A stretch of DNA of 12,089 nucleotides from an uncultured Collinsella sp. (GCA_958448375.1 CAUDDU010000011.1:1-12089); one strand, 5' to 3'; shown: positions 1 to 7,931, numbered from the stretch's first letter. Numbers and translations are program-made. The notes: generated by a model from the letters alone, not told the origin.

Positions 1-1
1 C

Positions 2-985
2 TTGGTGCGCTGCGGATCGTCCATGAGTTTTATGGAACACCAGGTGCTAGGACACCAAAGTCCTCTCTATGGGCGCCGCACCATGCAGTTGCGCATCGAC
101 CCCTTTGTCGTTTTCGATGTAGCGCAAATGCTTCCCGATGCACCCATCGAGAGAATTATCGAGCTGTATTCCGTTGTCGGCGGCATGCCGCTCTATTTAT
201 CGCAGCTTGATAGCACGCGCTCCACGCAATGGAACCTTGAGCACGCTCTGTTGCGCCAAGATGCGTTTCTGTACGCCGAGCCCCAGAACTATCTGTTGCA
301 GGAAGTCCGAAGCCCGGCTATCTACAATGGCGTCATAGCCGCCATCGCTAACGGCTGTGTACGTCCCAAGGAAATCGCCGATGTCACCCGACTCGCAACG
401 CCACAAGTCGCGCGATTACTCGACGCATTGATTGATCTGCGAATCGTTGAACGCGTCACGCCCGTTGCCAAAGCAACAAAACGTCAGGTGGTCTATCGAA
501 TCTGCGATAACCTGTTCAGGTTTTGGTATCGATTTGTTCCGCAGTACACGGGAACAATTGAAGAGGGGCTCGGAGCCGCTGTTGCCGCGCGTATCGTCAA
601 GCGCGATTTGTCTACCTTCGTGGGCCCCACATTTGAAGAGGTATGCCGCCAGTGGTTGATACGACAGGTCGTTGAGGGCGAGCTGGATGTACTGCCCAAG
701 GCAATCGGCTCTTGGTGGGGCACTAACCCGGCAACGCGTCACCAAGAAGAGATTGACATTGTATTAGAGGATGCCGATGGCGAGCTCATCGTTGGCGAGT
801 GCAAATGGAGAAACGAGCCCGTAGATACCGACGTTCTTGAAACGCTCGAGCGGCGCAGTGCGCTGCTGGGCCGGCCGATCAAACAGTATTACTTGTTTAG
901 CAAGGGTGGATTTAGCGAAGCGTGTCAAAATAGAGCGGCTCAAGCAAGCAGCGCGAGGCTTGTTGGACTCGAGCAACTACTATAA
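2..985 (+). CDS. Archaeal-type AAA ATPase with DUF234 / PD-(D/E)XK C-terminal domain (5' truncated)
   Basis: The reading frame is open from the window edge, so the N-terminal Walker A and B part lies outside; 327 residues are visible. The first residues (RCGSSMSFME, then SPLYGRRT) match the sensor region of the ATPase family that carries a C-terminal DUF234 domain. A winged-helix-like stretch follows at about residues 110-165. The C-terminus has E250-I-D252 and, 14 residues on, E266-C-K268, the D...ExK pattern of PD-(D/E)XK nuclease-like folds. Family members are usually near 450-480 residues, which fits a missing front of 130-150 residues. Their role is poorly known; they are common accessory genes and are sometimes proposed to act on DNA or in toxin-like systems. 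There is no partner gene on the visible side: the gene ends in a strong terminator facing a convergent operon. The family call is fairly secure, the biological role is not. Confidence 0.8.
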   Translation: MVRCGSSMSFMEHQVLGHQSPLYGRRTMQLRIDPFVVFDVAQMLPDAPIERIIELYSVVGGMPLYLSQLDSTRSTQWNLEHALLRQDAFLYAEPQNYLLQEVRSPAIYNGVIAAIANGCVRPKEIADVTRLATPQVARLLDALIDLRIVERVTPVAKATKRQVVYRICDNLFRFWYRFVPQYTGTIEEGLGAAVAARIVKRDLSTFVGPTFEEVCRQWLIRQVVEGELDVLPKAIGSWWGTNPATRHQEEIDIVLEDADGELIVGECKWRNEPVDTDVLETLERRSALLGRPIKQYYLFSKGGFSEACQNRAAQASSARLVGLEQLL

Positions 986-986
986 G

Positions 987-1025
987 AAAGGGGCTTGGAA
1001 ACAGTTTTCCAAGCCCCTTTCAGTT
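987..1025. terminator. Bidirectional intrinsic terminator
   Basis: A perfect 15-bp stem (987-1001 with 1006-1020) closes a CAGT loop and is followed by a T-rich run. It sits between two convergent stop codons, at 983-985 on the plus strand and 1027-1029 on the minus strand. It can serve both genes; on the minus strand the tail is CTTTCTT. Confidence 0.9.
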
Positions 1026-1026
1026 T

Positions 1027-2643
1027 TTATTCGATTCCCACCTTTTTGAGCGTATCTTTGGTGACTTCCGCAACTTGATTGGGATCGACGTGGGATTCCC
1101 CCGAAATAGTGCCGTAACCTGAGGTTGAAAAATCAAGGAAATAATATGTCCGGTAATTGTGCCCATAGCCAAATTGCTGATATAGGGCATTATAGTCCGT
1201 CTCGGAAATTTCCTTGCCCTCCGACGCACAATAGTATTCGTAGCCATTGCCCTCGCTCGGCGCAACTCCCCAGGACTCGTAGTTGCTTACAAGCGAAAAA
1301 GCATCGCTTTTCTTGCCATATACCGAAGTATTGTCCCCGGCCAAAACCTGCCTTCCAGCAAGCAATGCCGTAATAGCATTGCTCATCTCATATGTTCTTT
1401 GGCTTACGAGGATGCTGTCGTCATCCGCTTTAATCAGCGGAAGAAACATCATTCCTCCGTTGCTGTTATCAAGCCAATTTTGACTGTAAAGCCTCTTGAT
1501 GCCACCATCAGCTGACGACCAAACCTCCACGGTGTAGGACTTCTGAAGTCCCTCTATATCTCCATTCCAGGCACTCTTTAGTTCGGCATCGCTCATACCG
1601 TTCACAACGGTCAAGAGCTCAGGCTGGCCATCCTGATCAAAATCAACGAGGTCGACAAGGCAAAGCCCTCGCATCGCATAGACAGAATCAGTCACCTCAA
1701 CAATTTGTGGCTCTCCATAGCACGCTAGGTATTCCTGGCACTTTTGCTTGTAAGCGGCATACGCAGCGGTATTGTCCGCCGCGGTGCCTCCATCCTTCTT
1801 GTCGCCTTCGTCTGTCTTTGTATCGGCCTCGTTGACCTTAGGCACCTCGAGGGAAACCTCTTTTACGGCATCAGCGGATTTAGAGTTATCAACGACTTCG
1901 ACGGGGATAGCCCACTCGACTTTGGAATTAGAGTCCCTAACGGTAAGAGTATATTTTCCCGGTTTAGCATCAGGAAACTGGCTTACCGTGAAGCCCTCGT
2001 CACCCTTAACCTCAGCGTTGGTGCTGTAGCCGTTGTCGCCGTTCAGGGTCACCGAGTACTTCTTGAGCTTCTCGCCCTTTACGTCGGTCGGGGTGATCTT
2101 GGATTCTTGAATCACCACGATGGCTTTGTCCTGGCCGTAATGGGCAACGTCGCCGGACTTGCTAAAGAACAGCAGATAGCTAAAGATGGCAATGACTGCC
2201 ACACCAACGACGATACCAACGATATAGAGCGCCTTGGGCTCCTTTTTCCGTGCGGATGCATTCACCGCAGAAACAGGGGCCGGCGCCGCGACGGGCTTGG
2301 CGACCGGATTGCTCGGTTTTGGCCGGTCGGCGCGCACGGCAGGAATCGAAGGCGTTGCACCGGACGACACGTCGTCTTTGGGCTGGTCGTCTTCTTCGTC
2401 CGCAACGGGCTCGCTCTCCACGGGCGACTTTTCCTCCCCCGCCTCGGCACCGGCGGAAGACTCCTTCTCCGTTTCGCCACTAGCGAAAATCTCTTCCGCA
2501 GCTTCATTGATAACGGAAGGCTCTTCTGCCACTTCGTTGCTGGCAGAGTTCAGCACCGCCTTCGCATCTTCGAGTGCATAGCCACACTCGGTGCAGTATC
2601 GCAAATCGCCATCAAGCTCAAATCCACAGTTGGGACAGAACAT
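1027..2643 (-). CDS. Zinc-ribbon single-pass membrane protein with extracytoplasmic Ig-like and EF-loop-like regions
   Basis: The protein has 538 residues. Residues 1-21 form a zinc ribbon (C3, C6, C17, C20). An Asp/Glu/Ser/Ala-rich linker runs to about 130. A membrane helix (about 138-160) preceded by Arg-Lys-Lys predicts the zinc ribbon inside and the rest outside. Residues 166-252 look like a small beta domain; a charged Lys/Asp linker follows to about 290. The C-terminal part holds DFDQDGQPEL (334-343), resembling a calcium-binding loop. I chose the ATG at 2643 because AAGGAGG (2656-2650) lies 6 bases before it and because it starts directly on MFCPNCG; a longer frame upstream has no such site. 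The start is separated by one base from the stop of the upstream gene, so translation is probably coupled. The function is unknown; a sensory or envelope-associated role is only an inference from topology. Confidence 0.85.
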   Translation of the reverse strand: MFCPNCGFELDGDLRYCTECGYALEDAKAVLNSASNEVAEEPSVINEAAEEIFASGETEKESSAGAEAGEEKSPVESEPVADEEDDQPKDDVSSGATPSIPAVRADRPKPSNPVAKPVAAPAPVSAVNASARKKEPKALYIVGIVVGVAVIAIFSYLLFFSKSGDVAHYGQDKAIVVIQESKITPTDVKGEKLKKYSVTLNGDNGYSTNAEVKGDEGFTVSQFPDAKPGKYTLTVRDSNSKVEWAIPVEVVDNSKSADAVKEVSLEVPKVNEADTKTDEGDKKDGGTAADNTAAYAAYKQKCQEYLACYGEPQIVEVTDSVYAMRGLCLVDLVDFDQDGQPELLTVVNGMSDAELKSAWNGDIEGLQKSYTVEVWSSADGGIKRLYSQNWLDNSNGGMMFLPLIKADDDSILVSQRTYEMSNAITALLAGRQVLAGDNTSVYGKKSDAFSLVSNYESWGVAPSEGNGYEYYCASEGKEISETDYNALYQQFGYGHNYRTYYFLDFSTSGYGTISGESHVDPNQVAEVTKDTLKKVGIE

Positions 2644-2644
2644 G

Positions 2645-3862
2645 TTAGTCCTCCTTATCGACTTTCGCCGTTGTACCGTCCTTGACCTCATCAGGGGTTA
2701 CTTCGGACCCCACTTGAGACTCATCATCCCAGGACGCAACCAAAATCTCGCAATTGCCGTCCGCAAAAGTACCGAGCTCATAGTCTTCGGTGCGATACAC
2801 CAGTCCCTTGGATGTCACATACAAGCATGTTGAACCCTTGATTGAATAGTCTGAGGAATTGCTCCGCATGAGCATAGAGTTGTAATCAGACGGATACTTT
2901 TTGCCCATTTCCGTAAGATACGGCCAAACTGCCGAACTCATAGAACTGGCAAGATCCTCGGTATCAATGCCGAACATGTCCTGAGGACTAACAGTGTCAC
3001 CCGTATGCAAATCAAAAATAACACCAGTCACAACCGTGTCGCCATGCGGACCCCATCCCGTCGAATAGCGCTCGTCACGGATACAGAAATAGTTCACATC
3101 CATGTACGTAACCGTCACGTTTCTCGATATGCAGGGAAATTCGCCATCGGGATATAACTCTGCATCTGATTGCTCATTATCTGATGCCCGATTCGTTCGC
3201 TCCGCATCAATTTGAAGGGGCTCGAGAATCGCCTTGTTAATTTTGTCTGCGACGTCGTCTTTGGCAGAGCTCTTAAGTTGCGGATAGGACCATTCCATGT
3301 TAGCCCGCTCGCCCTGGTTGAGCATAGGGTCGACCGGAGCAGACACCGTCAATGACTTTTCCTCCAGCGTATAGACAACTTCTTCGGCCGCTCTCTCGTC
3401 CTTCTTGGGCCTTTCGGTCGCTTGCTCCTGTTGCACGGATTGCTGCTGGAGATTGGGCTCGATGACGTTCTTGTAGAGCATGAAAGCAGCGTAAGCGATG
3501 CCTGCCGCGGCGATGAAAGCGGCGATCATGATAGCAAACTGCGGCACCAGGCGGTTACCGACCTGACAGCGTCGCATAAAGAAGTTGTACATCTGGGAGT
3601 GACCGCTACTCGCGGTCTTCGAGACCGGCTCGGGTCTCGGTTCCGCTGTGGACTCGGCATTCGCGGATCCTATCGCAGAGTCCGTTTTGGTATTTGCAGA
3701 CTCCAACATGACTTCAGCGGACGAGGACTCTCGCGCCAGCGGCTCGGCGCCGGACCCTTCCTCGGCCGCAGTTTTACCCGAGAGTCCTTCCAAGGGCAGC
3801 CCGCATTCGGTACAGTACCGCGCATCGTCACTGATCTTGCTACCGCATTTGGGGCAAAACAT
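2645..3862 (-). CDS. Zinc-ribbon single-pass membrane protein with RsiV/DUF3298-like outer domain
   Basis: The protein has 405 residues. The zinc ribbon (C3, C6, C17, C20) is followed by a Ser/Ala/Glu-rich linker, a basic stretch (MRRCQVGNRL) and a membrane helix at about 107-130, so the ribbon is predicted inside and the rest outside. From about 165 the protein reads like the DUF3298 domain of RsiV and related lipoproteins: YPQLKS and an acidic helix, then HTGDTVSPQDMF (about 286-297) and a late segment GLVYRTEDYELGTFADG (about 353-369). In RsiV that domain binds lysozyme, but here this is only a domain resemblance. I chose the ATG at 3862, which starts on MFCPKCG and has GGAGAAG upstream; an ATG at 3940 would add 26 basic residues with no ribosome binding site. 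It is first in a two-gene operon. The domain call is moderate and the role unknown. Confidence 0.82.
   Translation of the reverse strand: MFCPKCGSKISDDARYCTECGLPLEGLSGKTAAEEGSGAEPLARESSSAEVMLESANTKTDSAIGSANAESTAEPRPEPVSKTASSGHSQMYNFFMRRCQVGNRLVPQFAIMIAAFIAAAGIAYAAFMLYKNVIEPNLQQQSVQQEQATERPKKDERAAEEVVYTLEEKSLTVSAPVDPMLNQGERANMEWSYPQLKSSAKDDVADKINKAILEPLQIDAERTNRASDNEQSDAELYPDGEFPCISRNVTVTYMDVNYFCIRDERYSTGWGPHGDTVVTGVIFDLHTGDTVSPQDMFGIDTEDLASSMSSAVWPYLTEMGKKYPSDYNSMLMRSNSSDYSIKGSTCLYVTSKGLVYRTEDYELGTFADGNCEILVASWDDESQVGSEVTPDEVKDGTTAKVDKED
2650..2656 (-). promoter_or_regulatory. Ribosome binding site inside the end of the upstream gene
   Basis: AAGGAGG lies in the last codons of the 2645-3862 gene, 6 bases before the ATG at 2643. 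It decides the start of the downstream gene, and its position implies translational coupling of the two zinc-ribbon proteins. Confidence 0.8.
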
Positions 3863-4003
3863 GGGCTTTCTTCTCCGATTCCCTTTAGTCTCACTGAGTC
3901 GTAAGTTACTCACGTGCTGTACGCTACGTAGTTTAACCATTTCTTAAGCAAGCCAATGGACCGCTTGGACAGACGCATACCCACTCAAGTGACCCTATAC
4001 CGG

Positions 4004-4165
4004 CTAGTTATCCTGGCTCATGGCATGAGTGTCAGTGTAAGAATTTTCGCTGAACAGGTCCGCCCCCTCGAAGTCCGAGCCGATGCTCAACTTGAAGCCA
4101 TTTTTTGCCGAGATGGAGAAATCGCCGCTGATATCCATATCATGCTCGCGGCCAACCGCCCTCAT
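4004..4165 (-). pseudogene. Short coding remnant or small gene of unknown function
   Basis: A 53-codon frame begins at an ATG at 4165 (or a 44-codon version at 4138) and ends in TAG at 4006-4004. It reads like real protein (MDISGDFSISAKNGFKLSIG, then DFEGADLFSENSY) and most third positions are G or C, as in the neighbouring genes. Neither start has a convincing ribosome binding site. A second open stretch in another frame lies just upstream (about 4204-4148, NVTGGTSENEGGWPR), which fits a frameshifted C-terminal relic of a longer gene. A plus-strand frame covering the same bases (3956-4294) is codon-aligned antisense and looks less protein-like. I recognise no family. It could also be a true small gene ahead of the zinc-ribbon operon. 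Confidence 0.4.
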
Positions 4166-4219
4166 TTTCCGAAGTCCCACCCGTCACGTTATCAGGAGCC
4201 CGAAGTCAAAGAGATAGTA

Positions 4220-4265
4220 AAAGCCGATTGGGGCACATGTGATTCCATATGCCCCAATCGGCTTT
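4220..4265. terminator. Intrinsic terminator after purN
   Basis: A perfect 16-bp stem (4220-4235 with 4250-4265) closes a 14-base loop. On the minus strand it lies about 48 bases beyond the purN stop codon and is followed by TTTTACTATCTC. It probably ends the purMN transcript. Confidence 0.8.
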
Positions 4266-4312
4266 ATAGTCGTTTACGCCTCAGAGAAACCTAGGTGGCC
4301 CGTTTACACGCG

Positions 4313-5011
4313 CTAGCGCGCCGCATCAACTGCGACCTTGCCGCTCTCCAGCACGTGGACGCGGCCGTCGGCGAGCATCTGCACGACCTCGGGATACAGC
4401 ACGTGCTCAATCGCGTGGATGTGCTCCTCGAGCGTGTCGACGTCCCAGCCCTCCTCAACAGCCAGCGCACGCTGGGCGATGATGGGGCCGTTGTCGTAAA
4501 TCTCGTTGGCAAAGTGCACGGTCACGCCGGTCACCTTGACGCCGCGAGCAAACGCATCGTCAATCGCATGGGCACCGGTAAAGCTCGGCAGCAGTGCCGG
4601 GTGTAGGTTAACCACGCGATTGGGAAACGCTGCTAGCAGCGGCGTGTGCACCATGCGCATGTAACCGGCCATCACCACGTACTCGCAGCCGCGCTCGAGC
4701 AGCTCATGCGCGATGATCTCGTCAGCCGCGATGGGGTCGGCATAGACATCTTTGGACAGCGTGAGTGTCTGGATGCCCGCACGCTCGGCACGCTGCAAGC
4801 CCTTGGCCGAAGGACGGCTCGACACCACAAGTTCAATCGAGGCGTTGAGCTTGCCAGCGGCGATCAGGTCGATCAGCGCCTGCAGGTTGGTACCAGAACC
4901 GCTGATAAGCACGCCGATCTTGAGCGGCTCGGCCGTATTGGTGCCGGTCGGGCGGGTGTAGGGCACAAAGCCCAGGCCCTCGGCAGCAGCCATCTGCTCG
5001 TTAGCGCTCAT
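4313..5011 (-). CDS. purN: Phosphoribosylglycinamide formyltransferase (folate-dependent GAR transformylase)
   Basis: PurN moves a formyl group from 10-formyltetrahydrofolate to GAR, giving FGAR in cytoplasmic purine synthesis. The 232-residue protein shows the substrate-binding start GVLISGSGTNLQALID (33-48), the active-site block VNLHPALLPSF with N135 and H137, and the catalytic aspartate D173 in YDNGPIIAQ, matching the Asn-His-Asp set of the E. coli enzyme. It carries about 30 residues before the conserved core that the 212-residue E. coli protein lacks. The ATG at 5011 overlaps the purM stop by 11 bases (ATGAGCGCTAA), so it is translated from the purM message; a Met at residue 7 is a possible alternative start. 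The terminator at 4220-4265 follows. Confidence 0.96.
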   Translation of the reverse strand: MSANEQMAAAEGLGFVPYTRPTGTNTAEPLKIGVLISGSGTNLQALIDLIAAGKLNASIELVVSSRPSAKGLQRAERAGIQTLTLSKDVYADPIAADEIIAHELLERGCEYVVMAGYMRMVHTPLLAAFPNRVVNLHPALLPSFTGAHAIDDAFARGVKVTGVTVHFANEIYDNGPIIAQRALAVEEGWDVDTLEEHIHAIEHVLYPEVVQMLADGRVHVLESGKVAVDAAR

Positions 5012-6104
5012 CGGAGTACACGACCTTACCGGAACCCTCGACGCACTCGCCCACGCGGAACGGCTTCTCGCCCAGCGCGACCAGCGCCTCGGTCACGGCA
5101 GCCTCGTCCTCGGGGGCGACGATCAGGCACAGGCCGACGCCCATGTTGAAGGTCTTGCATGCCTCGTTGGGCGCGAGCTCGGCCTGACGCGACACGTAGG
5201 TGATGACGGGCGGAACATCCCAGCCCATCTCGGCGCCGTTGCGGGTGACCACGGCATCGACGTCGTCGGCGAGCGCGCGGTTGAGGTTCTCAGTAATGCC
5301 GCCGCCGGTGATGTGGGCAATGGCGTGCACGTTGGCGCCGCCGCGGAGCAGCTCCAGAATCGGCTTGACGTAGATGCGCGTGGGGGCCAGCAGGGCGTCG
5401 GCCAGCGAAGCACCGCCGAGCTCCTCGAGCGGACGACTCAGCTCCTCGGCCTTAGCGGCAGCTTCGGGCGTGCCCGGCTTGATGCCGTCGACACCGATAA
5501 CCTTGCGCACGAGCGAGTAACCGTTGGAATGCACGCCGGTAGAAGGCAGGCCCAGGATCACATCGCCGGGGCGAACGTTCGCGGGGTCGAGCATCTTGGG
5601 ACGATCGACAACACCCACGGTAAAGCCGGCGAGGTCGTAATCGACGGGGGCCATGACGCCCGGGTGCTCGGCCATCTCGCCGCCCACGAGCGCGCAGCCC
5701 GCGAGCTTGCAGCCGTCGGCCACGCCCTTGATGATCTTCGCCATGTGCGCGGCCTCAATGTGACCGATGGCAACGTAATCCAGGAAGAACAGCGGCTCGG
5801 CGCCCGAAGCCAAAATGTCGTTGACGCACATGGCGACCAGGTCCTGGCCCACCGTCTCGTGACGGTCCATAATCTGGGCGAGCACGAGCTTGGTACCCAC
5901 GCCGTCGGTGCCGCTGATCAGGATCGGGTCTTCCATATCCTTGAGCGCGGCGGCCGAGAACAGGCCACCAAAGCCACCGATGCCGCCGATAACCTCGGGG
6001 CGGTTGGTGTCCTTGACCATCTGCTTAATAGCGTCGACGGCGCGGCCGCCCTCGGCGGTATCGACGCCGGCGTCCTCGTACGTCACATGCTTGCTGTCGC
6101 TCAT
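5001..6104 (-). CDS. purM: Phosphoribosylformylglycinamidine cyclo-ligase (AIR synthetase)
   Basis: PurM closes FGAM to AIR using ATP. The 367-residue protein (E. coli: 345) has the family landmarks in order: YEDAGVD (9-15), SGTDGVGTK (64-72), CVNDI (93-97), GGEMAEHPG (141-149), STGVHSNGYSLVR (188-200) and a later HITGGGI. The ATG at 6104 has GAGGAAGG just upstream. purN follows with an 11-base overlap. purF lies upstream on the same strand, 156 bases away, but a terminator-like hairpin at the purF end and a hairpin next to the purM ribosome binding site suggest that purMN can be expressed apart from purF. All key segments are present and nothing looks broken. Confidence 0.97.
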   Translation of the reverse strand: MSDSKHVTYEDAGVDTAEGGRAVDAIKQMVKDTNRPEVIGGIGGFGGLFSAAALKDMEDPILISGTDGVGTKLVLAQIMDRHETVGQDLVAMCVNDILASGAEPLFFLDYVAIGHIEAAHMAKIIKGVADGCKLAGCALVGGEMAEHPGVMAPVDYDLAGFTVGVVDRPKMLDPANVRPGDVILGLPSTGVHSNGYSLVRKVIGVDGIKPGTPEAAAKAEELSRPLEELGGASLADALLAPTRIYVKPILELLRGGANVHAIAHITGGGITENLNRALADDVDAVVTRNGAEMGWDVPPVITYVSRQAELAPNEACKTFNMGVGLCLIVAPEDEAAVTEALVALGEKPFRVGECVEGSGKVVYSDER

Positions 6105-6124
6105 CTGAGCCTTCCTCTCCCACT

Positions 6125-6153
6125 ACCGTGGCGCCGCGCGGGCGCCAAACGGT
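6125..6153 (-). promoter_or_regulatory. GC-rich hairpin in the purM leader
   Basis: Two stacked stems, ACCG with CGGT and TGGCGCC with GGCGCCA, close a GCGCG loop with a two-base bulge at 6148-6149. The structure begins a few bases upstream of the purM ribosome binding site (about 6112-6120) and 21 bases from the ATG. If transcribed it would be very stable and could influence ribosome access or protect the 5' end. Confidence 0.5.
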
Positions 6154-6181
6154 GCTCATAGTTGCGTTCATTTCGGCGCGC

Positions 6182-6209
6182 GCCATAACAGCACACGCCG
6201 TCATATCAA
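6182..6209 (-). promoter_or_regulatory. Weak candidate promoter for purMN
   Basis: TTGATA (6209-6204) and TATGGC (6187-6182) are spaced by 16 bases between purF and purM. The -35 box matches well, the -10 box only half. It is offered because the terminator-like hairpin just upstream implies a need for local initiation. Confidence 0.28.
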
Positions 6210-6232
6210 CAAAACAGCAGGTAAAACCTACC

Positions 6233-6262
6233 AAAAAAACCTGTCCCCACATGGCAGGTTTT
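6233..6262 (-). terminator. Intrinsic terminator overlapping the purF stop codon
   Basis: On the minus strand AAAACCTG (6262-6255) pairs with CAGGTTTT (6243-6236) across an 11-base loop, and a run of seven T follows or forms part of the arm (6239-6233). The first stem bases belong to the TAA of purF (6263-6261). The stem is short (8 bp), so termination may be partial and allow some readthrough to purMN. Confidence 0.6.
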
Positions 6263-7931
6263 AGGCCTCGCCGTGCTCCTCTTCCCAGCTGCGGTCGTCG
6301 TATTTCTCGACCACGGCGTCGTCGTCAAAGTGCAGCGGCTTGTCCAGGTTGCGGGGCTTAAAGCCCTCCATGAACTTATCGCGGCCAAAGCTCTCGGGAA
6401 TCGCCACGGGGTAGCGTCCGGTAAAGCACGCATCGCAGTAGCCGCCCTTGGGCATGACCTTCAGCAGGCCCTCGACCGAGAGGAAGGCCAGCGAATCGGC
6501 GCCGATATACTCGCAAATCTCGTCGACCGTCTTGTTGGCGCTGATAAGCTGCGACTGCACGTCGGTATCGATACCGTAGAAGCACGGCCAAATGACCTCG
6601 GGCGAGTTGATGCGAATGTGAATCTCCTTGGCGCCGGCGTTGCGCAGCATCTTGACGAGCTGCACCATGGTGGTGCCGCGGACGATGGAGTCGTCAATGA
6701 CGACCAGGCGCTTGCCCTCGATGTTGTCGCGCAGCGGGTTGAGCTTCATACGCACGCCCATGGCGCGCAGCTCCTGCGTAGGCTCGATAAACGTACGGCC
6801 CACATAGCGATTCTTGATGAGGCCCTCGCCAAAGGGAATGCCGCTCTCGTGCGAATAGCCCTCCGCGGGCGGCAGGCCGGAGTCGGGCACGCCGATGACC
6901 AGGTCGGCCTCGACGGGCTCCTCATGTGCCAGCTGACGACCCATGTCATAACGGCAGGCGTAGACGCTCTTGCCGTTCATGATGGAATCGGGGCGAGCGA
7001 AGTAGACCTGCTCAAAGATGCAGTTAGCAGGCTCTTCGGCGGCAGGCACGCCCTGCTCGGACACAAGGCCCTCGGCGCTGATGCGCAAAATCTCACCGGG
7101 ACGGACGTCGCGGACGTACTCGGCGCCCACAATGTCGAGCGCACAAGTTTCGGAGGCGACGACCCAGCCGCCGGCGCGGGTGACATGGGTGGTGGCGTCG
7201 ACCGTCGCGGCGCCGTCCTGCGACGGCAGCTGCGAAACGGATGCGGCATCGGCCTGGTCCAGGCCCTCGTCCACCAGCTTGCCCAGCACGAGCGGGCGAA
7301 TGCCGTGCGGGTCGCGGAATGCGTAGAGCGCCTGCTCGTTGATGAGCGTCATGGCGTAGCCGCCGCGCACGAGCTCCATGGTCTTGCGAATGCCCTCGCG
7401 CAGATGGCCTGTACGCTGAGTAAAGTAGCCGATGAGTTTGGTCGCGACCTCGGAATCCGAGTTGGAGAGGAACGGCACGCCCAGCTCGATCAGCTGGCGG
7501 CGCAGCTCGTCGGTGTTGACGAGGGTGCCGTTGTGCGCGAGCGCGATAATGACGCTATTGATGGTAGAGAGGTGCGGCTGAGAGGCTTCCCAGCTCTTGG
7601 CGCCGGCGGTGCCGTAGCGCACATGACCCACGGCCAGCTGACCGGAGAGCGTCGACAGGTCAGCATTGGAGAACACTCGGTCGAGCAGGCCCAGATCCTT
7701 GCGGACCATAACCGTACCGCCGTCACCAACAGCGATTCCCGCCGATTCTTGGCCACGGTGCTGCAGTGCACGCAGGCCAAAGTACGTCAGTCGAGCCACG
7801 TCGCGATCGGGCGCCCAGACACCAAAAACGCCGCATTCCTCATGCAGCTGGTCGGAGTCCGGATCATACGTCGACATGGCGTTCACCTGTCCCGCGGCAC
7901 GCTCGGCCGCGCGGATGGTTTCTTGAGACAT
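6261..7931 (-). CDS. purF: Amidophosphoribosyltransferase (glutamine PRPP amidotransferase)
   Basis: PurF catalyses the first committed step of purine synthesis: PRPP plus glutamine gives phosphoribosylamine. The N-terminal class II glutaminase begins at C33 (EECGVFG), so the 32 preceding residues would be removed, as with the propeptide of the Bacillus enzyme. Other glutaminase marks are RALQHRGQESAGIA (54-67), GHVRYGT (102-108) and LAHNGTLVN (131-139). The PRPP loop is VVIDDSIVRGTT (410-421). Cysteines 304, 450, 499 and 502 (the last two as CDAC) match the positions that hold a 4Fe-4S cluster in the Bacillus-type enzyme. A segment at about 222-254, between GKL and GGWVVASETC, is an insertion not found in the Bacillus protein as I recall it. 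The start at 7931 has GAGGGG upstream; Met19 (7877) is an alternative. All catalytic parts are intact. Confidence 0.97.
   Translation of the reverse strand: MSQETIRAAERAAGQVNAMSTYDPDSDQLHEECGVFGVWAPDRDVARLTYFGLRALQHRGQESAGIAVGDGGTVMVRKDLGLLDRVFSNADLSTLSGQLAVGHVRYGTAGAKSWEASQPHLSTINSVIIALAHNGTLVNTDELRRQLIELGVPFLSNSDSEVATKLIGYFTQRTGHLREGIRKTMELVRGGYAMTLINEQALYAFRDPHGIRPLVLGKLVDEGLDQADAASVSQLPSQDGAATVDATTHVTRAGGWVVASETCALDIVGAEYVRDVRPGEILRISAEGLVSEQGVPAAEEPANCIFEQVYFARPDSIMNGKSVYACRYDMGRQLAHEEPVEADLVIGVPDSGLPPAEGYSHESGIPFGEGLIKNRYVGRTFIEPTQELRAMGVRMKLNPLRDNIEGKRLVVIDDSIVRGTTMVQLVKMLRNAGAKEIHIRINSPEVIWPCFYGIDTDVQSQLISANKTVDEICEYIGADSLAFLSVEGLLKVMPKGGYCDACFTGRYPVAIPESFGRDKFMEGFKPRNLDKPLHFDDDAVVEKYDDRSWEEEHGEA

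Noticed and set aside
1744..2685. Plus-strand open frame of 313 codons
   Set aside because: It is antisense to the zinc-ribbon gene; composition is Arg/Gly/His-rich without domains.
3863..4003. Promoter for the zinc-ribbon operon
   Set aside because: The best pair on the minus strand, TTGGCT and TAAACT, is spaced by only 15 bases and matches poorly, so I do not list it.
3956..4294. Plus-strand open frame of 112 codons
   Set aside because: It runs through the purN terminator hairpin and is codon-aligned antisense to a more protein-like minus-strand frame; no ribosome binding site is seen.
5313..6161. Plus-strand open frame of 282 codons
   Set aside because: It is antisense to purM, which carries all of its conserved motifs.
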